From Bolinopsis microptera (taxonomy: Eukaryota > Ctenophora > Tentaculata > Lobata > Bolinopsidae): 64,000 nt of DNA. Under the pieces are notes generated by a model, which did not search any database, was not told the origin of the DNA, and saw only the letters and a program-made list of their open reading frames with translations. The stretch is taken from assembly GCF_026151205.1 (NCBI RefSeq), contig NC_087073.1, positions 15,085,837 to 15,149,836 of the forward strand. Reading direction: 5' to 3'. How positions within the stretch are numbered: position 1 is the stretch's first letter; each line of letters opens with the position of its first letter. Both the position numbers and the translations under genes were made by a program. Positions 11,301-22,000 of the stretch are shown piece after piece.

Positions 11301-12563
11301 GACAATAAAATAAAAGCTCGAAGGCATTCAAAACCATTTAATTAAAAATCTGAATTTTTAAAAATCTAATTGGGCGTTAGTCCGATGATAGAAATTGAAG
11401 TTTACCGAAATGAATAATTAGTTATATCTTGGACAAACTTTAGTTAAACAGACATTAAAATGAACGCTAGTGCCTCCAGCGTCTAATTATTGTCTGTTCA
11501 AAGAAAGTCCGGTAAGGTAATTTAATTGTGTACATTCATTAGAAGATCAAGAATTACAAACTAATAGTACTTGACTTAATTGCTTTAAACACTACCCTTA
11601 AGAAAACCATTCAGCAAATTTGATCATGTACCATATTTTTTTCTCAGAACTAGAATGCCAGACACTTGACTTAACTTGGAAAAACGTACAGACAAACGCG
11701 AATTTGCCAGCTCAAAATGAAGAGGAGATAGAGTTGACTTGTCAACTTGCTTTCATCAACAAGGGGGGCAACAAGGCAACTTGTCAGAACGGTGTTGTAG
11801 TCCCAACAACCCAACCTCCAGCTTGCTCTATAATTGGTAAGCCCCAGCCCTTGGATAAGGGTATTTATCTCTATTAGGCGCAAAATCTAGAAAGTATTTA
11901 TCATGACGTGATAATTCCAACCAAGACCCCTGGTTGCATTTTAAATATAACAAACATGGCATACATGGCCTTGTACAATTTCATGGTACAAGTGGGTTTA
12001 CTGTAAATTGGGTATAGTAAATTGGGGTTTGGTAAATTGGGGTGTGGTAAATCGGGGTGTAGCAAATTGGAAGTCCACTCTGTATAATGATTTCTTAACT
12101 CAGATATTTGTATACATTATAGTCTATTAAAAATCCACTGTGTACACTGTAAACTATAAAAAAGTTGAAAGTCAAAATTTTGAAACGCGGGTTTAAAATT
12201 TACCAAGCTTAACGAACCGGAACAACTATAGTCTATACTCGACCGTGAAGTTAAGCGGAAGATAGTGAACTGGATTTTCATCGAGGATCGTCCAAAGTAA
12301 GAGTAAAAAATTCATGACTGCACCTCATCGCTGGAACCGAACTCTTGATTGCCCTCTTTGAAACAAAGGGGTAACATGATTCACAATTTGGATATTTCCA
12401 TCTACTTACTAGCTCGAAATAAATATAACGTAGTCGTAACAATCTTAAATTTAATATAAACAATACAATAATTTAGGGCGATCATATCAATATCCAGACA
12501 AATCGTTTCCATTTTATTTCAGATTCCGAAGATTGTGACTCAAGACTAACACTAACAGATTAA
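8315..12563 (+). CDS. Secreted protein with lectin-like domain, three ephrin-receptor-like Cys repeats and a sushi-like module
   Basis: I read seven exons: 8315-8375, 9169-9693, 10218-10382, 10612-10776, 11042-11206, 11648-11836 and 12523-12563, giving 436 aa. All six introns are phase 1 with GT..AG ends. Residues 1-20 are a signal peptide (LVLLLSLAQC). Residues about 105-195 form a Cys-rich domain (WLKLTLDQVHCVEQVI, WTCSDGDC, GDTVKIEG) that resembles fucolectin/discoidin-like galactose-binding folds. Three 55-residue exons follow, each beginning EPCDAGQ or KPCDAGQ and carrying six cysteines, as in ephrin-A/B-receptor-like (GCC2/GCC3) repeats. Exon 6 has four cysteines in a sushi/CCP pattern, and exon 7 supplies a 13-residue tail. 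No membrane anchor is seen, so secretion is inferred. Acceptor choices at 9169 and donor at 9693 were set by phase; alternatives at 9147 and 9714 break the frame. Ligand and role are unknown; recognition or adhesion is a guess. Confidence 0.8.
8467..9100. mobile_element. Palindrome-rich MITE in intron 1, 8-bp target duplication
   Basis: AGTAATTG lies at 8459-8466 and 9101-9108. The ends are inverted repeats sharing TTGGTAGATCACCGACCGGC. The 634-bp interior is made almost entirely of GCCGGCTATAAGCCGG-type palindromic motifs. It also contains a direct repeat of about 130 bp with a GTTCAGTACGATGAAGTT start (about 8634 and 8782). The 8-bp duplication fits the hAT superfamily. It sits in intron 1 of the secreted-protein gene. 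Confidence 0.8.
9865..10129. mobile_element. MITE in intron 2 (TTACCT...GGTAA ends)
   Basis: Imperfect inverted ends: TTACCTCATTGGAC at left and TTCCGGTAAGGTA at right. The interior matches the element at 11244-11520 over most of its length (for example CATTAAAATAAACGCTA near 10070). The target duplication is unclear. Confidence 0.55.
10434..10532. repeat. 50-bp tandem duplication in intron 3
   Basis: Two consecutive, essentially identical copies beginning CTTGTTGGAGCAGCATTC (10434 and 10484). It is non-coding and lies between exons 3 and 4. Confidence 0.85.
11244..11520. mobile_element. MITE in intron 5, sister of 9865-10129
   Basis: Inverted ends TTACCTTATTGGAC and GTCCGGTAAGGTAA. The interior is similar to the intron 2 copy. 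The two lie at different positions relative to the duplicated exons 3 and 5, so they are probably separate insertions. Confidence 0.6.
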
Positions 12564-13212
12564 CAGATACCGATACCTGATGGATCTGAATCAGCTTCCA
12601 ATTAGGTTTGTTTACAGTTCATATCTGAATTGACGTTAATGTAGCTGAAAAAAAAAAGATTCATTTATTGACTTACGTGTTGTGATTTGTGAAAAAATAC
12701 ATTCTGTCGTTTCGTGACATTACATTGGCGATTAGCCAAGTTAAACTTGCAATTAGCCCTTAAACACTGACAGTGACGATTTCATGTTGTGGACTAACAT
12801 TTTCTGCTTTTTCTAAGTTTGTATTGCAATGATTCTCAAAGACCCCAGATCATACTTTACATTTGGTGTGGCATCATTCCAGCAGAGGGCAAGCATTAGC
12901 ATAAATTATCTTCATCATAGCTGCTTATAGTCTGTGTTCTGAATTTACATGAGCTTTGAGACAAGGGGAGAGACAAAATTCTAATCTTAATATCTCTCAA
13001 CAATCCAGGGTATGGTTTAAATATCAGTCTAAACTGGATAATTTGCAGGTGTATTGTTATAGTCGGACCTAATGCATCATACGGACACCACACTAAATAG
13101 CCCTTCCTTCGTCCACACAAGGTTTACTGGGCGGCGCTCAGCCTGTCATTCCGCCTAATCTCTATTTATGAAAATGATAGCCTGAGGTCCCCAGGTAACA
13201 CAAAGTAAGACA

Positions 13213-13523
13213 ATCTACTTAGGACGTCCGGCAAATAGGGAGGGGGTCGTTTTGGAAATTCGGACAAATCCGGACAGGGGGAGGGGGTGGTTTCTGGAAA
13301 TCCGGATGTTCGGAAATTTTGGCAGAATTAACGAAAAAGTTTCATTTATTTCAACTCTTTGACCATAAATTTGAGTTGGTTTTATTTGTAATTGTACTCT
13401 TAAAAGTAGCTGGAAATCCGGACGTCCGGGGGAGGGGGTGGTTTTGAAAATTCGGACACACTCGGACAGCTGGGAGAGGGGTGGTTTGAAAATTTGCGAT
13501 TTTGGCGAACGTCCTAAGTAGAT
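13213..13523. mobile_element. Inverted-repeat element (MITE-like)
   Basis: Ends are ATCTACTTAGGACGTCCG at left and ACGTCCTAAGTAGAT at right, inverted to one another. Inside are several GGGAGGGGGTGGTTTTGAAAA-like repeats with ATTCGGAC and ATCCGGAC motifs. No coding content is credible. Confidence 0.6.
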
Positions 13524-13695
13524 GGCCCCTAATTGATGTATGACTATGATTATTTTCAAATTTCATTGGCGAATAGAAAACTGAAGCCTACAATCTACAT
13601 ATACAGTCTTATATTACATTTATAAATTCGTTTGGTAATACAAATAGAACTTTTTTTGAGTACATCAGGTGAACAGATTTTGACAAGGATAATTT

Positions 13696-13811
13696 TTGTC
13701 ATACGTTGTATGACCCACCGCGCACGAAGTGCGCGGCTCCCCTCGTATCGTCAGGACGATACGAGATCACCACATAGTGAAACGACCGTGGGGGTCGCAA
13801 CGTGATACAAA
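13696..13811. mobile_element. Small insert made of consecutive perfect hairpins
   Basis: Unit 1 (165-175) reads directly across this point; here ATAATTT flanks the extra DNA (13689-13695 and 13812-13818). The insert holds, in order: GTCATAC-GTT-GTATGAC, CCGCGCAC-GAA-GTGCGCGG, CTCGTATCGTC-AG-GACGATACGAG, and CGACC-GTGGG-GGTCG. Its last part recurs inverted at 14254-14278. The class is unknown. Confidence 0.6.
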
Positions 13812-14618
13812 ATAATTTCAGTTATCTAACACCGGAGTAACGAAGGACAACTTTGAAAAGACGGCTCTCCCAAAAGCAGCAAACCACCATGATGAACTAT
13901 TGAAATTTGAAACTAGGAAACTGATTTATTTGTGCAGTTATTAACGGGTGATACTCGTAAAATATTTGTTCCGTCGACGAGTCCAACTCGGCGCGCGTCC
14001 TGGTAGGTTGTAAACATACAATTACAATGCAGTTATAGACCGGACAATTGGTATGCTTTGTTTCAAGGACACTTTTAAAGCAAAGGCATAATTTTGATTA
14101 ACCGTGGCCGTTAATAATAATTTCAAACAGTATTTTTGTCGCACGTACGTGGAAGGGGTATAACGATTTTTGTTTCTTTTTCAATAAATTATATTTTTCT
14201 TGGTAAAATTTTATCTATGCTTAAGTAATTATTTTTTTAGGTGGTCAATATTTGTATCACGTCGTGACCCCCACGGTCAGTTCAATTTTTTGGTTCGTAT
14301 AGTTTCTCACAGTACATTTAAGTTTGGGTTGTAGCCGTAGGTAAAGTTTATAACTTTAATATTCAGCTTTTGAAGCACAAATATTTTGTTAATAAAAAAG
14401 TAAAAATAAAAAGTGTAATATGGCAAAAGATTTCATATGCGTAAGTTGAGTTAATGCTATTGGCATTGCTATAGTGTTAGTTTGTTACGTTAAAATATTT
14501 GTCACATGATATGTCACGAGTTTTTCAAAAGTATAAAGTAGGATTTTTACTAATACTATTTACTAATGGCCCTTGAGGCCCCAAATATCGCATTCGTTAT
14601 TTTGTACCAGCCACCAAG

Positions 14619-16074
14619 ACTCAAGCTACAGAACGCTATCAAGCGAGTTTAAAAATTCGAATTAAACGTTTGGCAATCGACTCTTAAATATTTTAAGGGC
14701 AAGAATTGTATATTTAGTGAATCATTACGCTTTTCCCATTTATTACAGGTAACCGTAAAGCTGCGAGGGAGAAAGAGAGAAGGGGGGGGGGAGAGAAAAT
14801 TATTCTATATGGACACGTTCATTCGAGTTTGAGGATATTGGTAAATATTAGTGGCCCTATTAAAAGGCACAGTGTAGTTGACTTTGTCACACTATGAAAT
14901 TATTTAAACCCTTGATGGACGATGGTTAGGATAACCGTTTCATCCTCTAGGCAAACTTTGTCACATAACGATGCGATATCTTAATCGGGTGATATTGATA
15001 AGATATCGCCTAAATACGGCCGGCACGGAAATGGTTATTTTGTCACACTATAAATATGGCCCCCGTGCTGCTGTTTTTGACCAAATTTTCAAGTGTCCAG
15101 TTGATAAGATGGGTACATATGACCATTACAGCATTACCTACATATTTCTATATTTGACGACTTTTTCGTTAAACGGTGCACCCAGGTTTACTCCGTCACA
15201 CATTTAAGAAAATATATGAGGAATGTTTAGGGCACTCTGACAAGGAATGCTCAATAGTGAGTAGTGTAGGATTACTTGATGACCTTGAAGGTATGGGCAA
15301 ATAGGGCAAATTAAATAATATTAATTTCGTCACATAAGTTATTTTAAAAGTTTGATCATTTTTCGTTCACATCGACATTTTTATTATCATGGTTGGAACT
15401 TGGAATTGATTGATACACGAAATATAGCAGCCCATACTAGTTTTCGGCTTAAGTAGTAGTAGTACTACTACTATATACTTCTAGAAGCACATTTTCAAAT
15501 ATGAACTTTCCTGGAACGAAATTTCGGACTGGTGTCGGTTGTTGGATAGCATCTTTCGAGTGTTATATCTCCACTAGTTTTATTTTTGCACCTTTGTGAT
15601 AGAAATAAAATTATTGTTTTTCAAAATCTGTGTTCATCTGATATCAAAATATAATGCATAATTTACAAAAATAAACAATATATTGGAACGAGACTTATCC
15701 AAGCAGTCACTCAGTTAGAAACCTAAAATTTGTCAATTTTAAACTTATATTGATGAATAACATCGATAATTAATTTAAAATCTTTCTGTCAAAGTTTCAT
15801 ACTATTATTATTAGTACATAAATACATAAATATTAAATATCTGTCAATTACTTCAACTATAAGCTACTAACTGCTAGATGATAATGGCTAGAGTCAATGC
15901 AAATGTTCTTTATAACGGATGTTTCTGTGTGTTTTTTTCCAAGTCACATTGCATGATAATTCATTCTGCCTTCAGACATATAAACGTATCCTCAGCCTGA
16001 TAACGTCAGAATAATTAATTAATTATTAATATCCATCATTCGTTTCCCTGTTATTACGATGCCACAAATAAGTT
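14619..16074. other. Intergenic, no gene recognised
   Basis: AT-rich. It contains a purine-rich run (about 14765-14800, G- and A-rich) and a short AGTAGTAGTAGTACTACTA palindrome near 15453. No coding exon is supported. The downstream sequence of minus-strand TMEM17 lies at its right edge. Confidence 0.5.
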
Positions 16075-19000
16075 CTACAGTTCCCGATTTGGTGTGTGAA
16101 GAAGATTAAACTTGGTTTCCTGGACGGATGTCATGTGCCGGATCGTGGATGTGGAGATCAGGAGCTCAACCACCACAAATAGCAGGAGTATGACTTGTAC
16201 TGATACCTGAAATGAAAGGATATTAATAATAATTTAATTGTGATTATGATAATTGATAACAGCACATAATAGCCCCAATTCACACCTTTTGTTATGATAT
16301 TTTTTGCTATGACTCTTTCAGTTCAGCCCTACAATAATAGCATACGTTTGTTTAATTTGATCTCTTCTGATATCATGGTTTTGTATCATGATTGAAACAT
16401 TTATCTGACTCAACCGGTCGTTTCATTTTGAATCTAGCTCTCGGCTTGCCGATTGAGCACTGTCAGCAGACGACGCCATCCACAATTAACATTTTATACA
16501 TATATATATATATCACATAAGCATAAAAAGTAATAACAAGTACAGAAAAGGAGGACATGAGGTAACATCACATGGAAAATCGAGCGAAGATAATAAGGGT
16601 TAATTAATTACTAATTCAAATTCTCAAATGAATTAAATAGAAAAGGAAGAAATTCTAATTGGGTAGGAAAATGGTCTAACATGCGAGTGATGAGGTGTAG
16701 TAGTCGTGGCGCCGCGCAGGGTAAACGGACCTTATAACTGATAATTATAGTTCATTTATAACTGATTCTGATAGTGATAATTGTTTCCTGATAGTTGCAC
16801 CATATTTGTTTGAAAACGTTGTACAGTTATACTGGCAAAAGTCATGTCGACATTTTCTGTCGACTGTTTACAACCCGGGGCTGTCTTAAACCAATTAAGA
16901 AATGTCCTGGATACTATTTTCATGGCAATCGTGTAGTTTCCTACCTAGCACGGCCACCCGTAAATTTATACTTCTCGTCAGTAGAGCTACTATGATTAAT
17001 GAGATCAATCATCGGCAGACTTATTGGTGAAAGTATTAAAGCTTGTGTAACAACCCACTTTAGGGTAGAAACATCTCCCTTAAAGATTGACAACTTTTTC
17101 CTTTTTTACTTTTCTTAAAATTTTATCCGTCGATCTAGCGAGCTGTGAGAAAACGGCTATTTGTTAGACCACTTCACTCACACATTAATTAATACTAATA
17201 GTCCGCTTGTTCCTTTATTTCCTTCTTATATGCTCTTGATTCTGCTTACATCAATACAATAATATCGCCTACGTGGGAGATGGTGCCGGTGAAGTCGTGG
17301 ACATTAGCCAAGTTTAAGAGAAGAGGTGGCTAGTGATCAATGCTTTAAAATCATGCTATAAATGGTTGGCCCTTGTCACCAACACGGTAATGATATAGAA
17401 AAGCTCTCGCTTCGCGTGTCACGTGATTGTGACGGGTACCATGTGTTTTGGCAAGCGATATATCCCTTTTAAAATTAGTTATGTCTAATTTATGATTATT
17501 ATTAATTATCTAATATTATGCCACGCTCGCCAAAAGCTGCCATCTACATTTCGAGCTTCTGGTATAATTGTATTGTGAGTTTGAGCACTTAGAGGCGCGC
17601 ATTTCGCGGTACGTGGTACGTGGTATAGCCATTACTCTAGAATTGTCAATGGTATTGGTGACGATATTCTGCAGAGTTGTAGTGCAAACTCAGATCTAGT
17701 AATACTAAATATTTAACAGGCCTAAGCTTTAACAGGCCTAAGCCTTATAATTATGCGTAACAAGAATATGCCCTAGCTCTAAATCAAGTTCTAAATCAAA
17801 TCTGATGAGTCATGAAATGTCGTGTGGTACTGGTAAAGGTACCTACTTCAAACGATACCTACATCTACTTGAACTAGCGCAACACTTCCTTGCAGTCACT
17901 ATTTCACTAATCATAGTTACAACAAAACTTTAACTTTGATAATAGGACTGATTTATTAAACAGATCACTGCCTTCTAATTAGAAATTAATAACAGTAAAA
18001 CGCAAATGTACCGCGCCTCAATTTACTGCAAGGGACGTTGCATAGACGTTGCATAGACGGTTCTTTTGTTGTTGCACGGACGTTGCATAGACGTTGCATA
18101 GACTGTCCGGAGCTAAACGACCAACTTCCCCAATTTACCGCCCCCCCCCCCCCTCCATTCACCGCGGCTTTCCTTTCTTTCCTCCAAATTTTTACTTCAA
18201 AATTCACAAAAAACTTTTTCGACAGTTTTGATATTTTCAAGTTGGCACATCTTTAAATGTTATAATTATCTTCGGAATCAGTGCCAGGGCCGCCCTGTAT
18301 ACATATCTCATATCTATCCATGTCTGATTGTTTCTTCTCCGTGTATAGAACGGTTGATCCTCCGTTGCAAAGTGTTTAGCATCTGAAATGGAGGGAGCCC
18401 GCTCTTCAGCATATGAATCACTTCTCACTTAGACGTTTACATTTAGAGACGGGTGATTATCTGGTAGAAATAGTGGACTTTATTGACTCGATACTGGTCC
18501 TTTACAGTTCTCATGACGTGACACTTTACAGTAAACCAGACTCAAGGCGAGCTCATTAGCTTGGTTCAAGTTGTCCTTGTTAGATCGTGCTCTTTACTGC
18601 TTCAAAATCCAGATTTACCGTGGACCCCGATTTACCGCGGCGTTTTATCTTTTCCCCAAACTTCACGGTAAATCGGGGTCTTACTGTATACAATAAATAT
18701 ATATTATAGCATATGCCCGTTCCATTTTGAGTTTGTGTTCGCTATTTTGCAACCCATGATTACATGCGTCTATCCCAACCATGTTCCAATAAGTTACCAC
18801 TAATTGCCCAGGCTCGTCTATCTTGTGATAGTACACAGTTGTCCAGTCTGCAAACGTGGAAACTGGAACTTTCACGAATTACATCTCTGTGTCGTAATTA
18901 TAGCAGTAGAGTTTAATGCTTAGTTTTTTGTATGTTTAATGTGGATTTAATGCCTTCATCTTAGTGGCTTGGAGCTTGTAATTAGGGGTAATTAGTATGA

Positions 19001-22000
19001 TTAAGTTTTAGCGTTCTAGTTCTGTCCAACTATCTTTCGTAGGTACAGTGGTTCCTTAGACAATTATTTAGAAATATGATGCAGCGGTTTTTTATTCGAC
19101 TCGGTTCCCGGATGAAGAGATTAATTATTTCAATAATTGCTTATAATTGCTTTATAATTGCTTTATAATTGCTTTATAATTGCTTTATAATTGCTTTATA
19201 ATTCTGTTTTATAATTCTGCTGAATTTGAAAAACTGTGAAAACAGAAACGTTTATGTCTACCCTTCCCTTTCTTTCCGACTGGTTGTGAGCATCATATTT
19301 TTCTCGTTGGTTGCAAAACATTTTATTGAGGAAAAAGGCAATTTTGGTTGCGCTATTGAATATCAACTGCGGCTTAAAGATATTACCTCACAGCACCACA
19401 TTTAAAACTTGTTGTTTTTGCAAAATATTTATTATAATTGAAAATCAAACGATTTGGATTTTGGGTGGTATCAGATGATTGTAAATTTAGAAATGTACAA
19501 ACTAAAAAAGAAGTCACGGCACCGGGTGGGCGACAATTGACCCCCCGACAATTGACCCCCCGATATAATTTAATACAATTAACCCTGACCCTGACCTTGA
19601 CCCTGACCCAGGACCTACGACCCTGACCCTGACCCTGACCCTAACCCTAACCCTGACCCAGGACCCAGGACCCTAACCCTAACCCTAACCCTAACCCTAA
19701 CCCTAACCCTGACCCTAACCCTAACCCTAACCCTGACCCTAACCCTAACTCTAACCCTAACCCTAACCCTAACCCTAACCCAAAACCCTGACCCAGGACC
19801 CTGACCCTGACCCAGGACCCTAACCCTAACCCTAACCTTAACCCTAACCCTGACCCAAAACCCTGACCCAGGACCCTGACCCTAACCCGATCAATTGACC
19901 CCAGTGTAATTACATGGGGGGTCAATTGTCGGGGGTCAATTGTCGGGGGGTCAATTGTCGTACTAAACCCTATATTTCGCGACAATCGACCCCAGTGTAA
20001 TTACATAGGGGTCAATTGTCGGGGGGTCAATTGTCGGGGGGTCAATTGTCGGGGGGTCAATTGTCGCGGTACCACGGCACCCACCTCTAAAGGAAGTAAG
20101 TTAGCGTCAGTATTGAGGAGGGAGAGTAGGCAGAGTGGTAGTTGTAGTACCAGAGTGACCATCCAGAAAGCAGCTAACTCGGGTACCCGCTCCTGTAGGT
20201 TACCAAGGTAACCAAAGTAGAGTCTGATAGCTTCACACACCTGGTAACAAGACCGGTTTTTTTTGAGTGAGCTGATCGGTTAACCGTTGAGGGCGACTAA
20301 AATGATAACTTTTATCATGATTTCTAGAAGCCATTCATTATATATGAATAAGAAAGTGTAGTTTTAAATTAAATTTTAAACTGAAGGTGAGAACAAACCG
20401 TCATAATGCAGAAGATAGTGGGAGTAACGAACTGGTATGTATCTGGTAGTGCACTGTGCTGAAATTAAAGTTATTTAGATTCACCTTACATAACTTACAT
20501 AACTTAGGGTGTAACATAACTTTGGGTTAAGTGGTGGATCCTGAATACCATAGAAACTAGAAAGTAAGTTTTAGGCATTATGGCATTATCATTATCAATA
20601 GACTTTTTATTTCATTTAATCGGGGGATTTATAAAAAAAGAGCTAACTTTGGGAGGAAATAATAGCGAGTAAATACTCGACATTTTGCAAAATAGATTAA
20701 ATGATCAACATTACGGCCAAAGTAACCGTATTATACCCAATTACTATCAAAGACCCTAAGTAGCTAGACTGTACGTGATGCCTTCGCAAGTAATTGGCTA
20801 TCAAAGACCCTAAGTAGCTTGACTGTACCTGATGCCTTCGCAAGTAATTGGCTAATGGACATCGTTAACCAAATAACATCCAATTAAGCACGATACAAAC
20901 GAATTTTACGAAAGTCGATACGGAAGTATTTGTTATTTAGAATGTAGCCGCGAAATATATATAGAGCTCGCCAGGACATTGCGTTGCGATCTAAGAGCGT
21001 AATAACATTTAATTTGCAGGCATATTTTGATTTATACCTTTAAATTGTTTACTGTGATATAACGGGTTAGTTAATCTGATTACATATAGTCAACGAGTTT
21101 ACGAATTTTAGTTTATTGTTGTTAGCCTTACTTTTGTAAGCAGTTACGTTTTCAGACGCGGGCGGTTTAGCTACCTACATATTATGATTAGATACTAGAA
21201 CTGACATTGTCAATCTTTAATTGTGATCAGCAATGTTATAGAGAAGTCCTCAATTACGAACCTTTTACTAGCCAGCTATAAGATACATGTCAGTTCTTTA
21301 AGCGACCTTGTCATTATATTATGGACGTTCCTGTAGTGAGGAAGTGGTAAAATGGGGACTTGTCATCCCATGGCAACATTTAAAATATTGTGGTCGATTG
21401 GGCCATAATTGCTATCCGTATTCCGTATCATCCCGAGAATCATATCGCACCTTGCAAATTTTATCGCACATGTTCCAGCATCCAAGGTGCAACATATTCC
21501 TAGTATTTGTTCATCCCCACTTGATACGTTTTGCCATTAGATTTAGGCTGAAGTAATGTATGTTTCCAGTATTCTAATAAATCAGTAAAATTTCTGGCAC
21601 GAAAATTGCATATTTTTAACTAGATTTAAATAGTTCACCAGTACTGCAGACCACCTCCAGTTGCCCAATCTCTTTTGACATGTGGCTTGTGGAGTAGGGC
21701 AATAATATTTTCCAAATATTTAACGTTTGAATGTTAACTTCATGTAAATACGGTATACCAAACCTTTGAAAACGTTCGGTAGCGTATTTACATAAATTCA
21801 ACATAAGGTTTATGGTCTCAAATATTAAAGCCATATGCATATCGTGATAGAAATATGTAGCTACACCATGGCTTCTATGGTATTATTAGAATATCTTATG
21901 TTTAATATTCTTCATTTAAATTTTAGTTCTTTGACGGTGAAAATACTGAGTTGAAATATTTTTCAATTTGTATATTTTTATAAATTCTGAGCGAAATCAC

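Larger units (their letters stand above)
12994..14618. repeat. 3' flank of unit 3, homologous to 1-950 and 6706-6830
   Basis: Downstream sequence of the intact gene that recurs at the window start and after the unit 2 pseudogene. It differs from unit 1 by extra sequence: an inverted-repeat element (13213-13523), a hairpin-cluster insert (13696-13811), and a short inverted piece of that insert at 14254-14278. A GC-rich segment around 13935-14030 is an inverted copy of 59785-59880. Confidence 0.7.

Noticed and set aside
17799-17825. Hammerhead-ribozyme-like core CTGATGAGTCATGAAATGTC
   Set aside because: The bases between CTGATGA and GAAA are too few to form stem II, and no matching stems I and III are evident.
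19647-19985. 112-residue Gly/Leu/Val/Arg repeat frame
   Set aside because: It is the translation of the telomere-like repeat tract.
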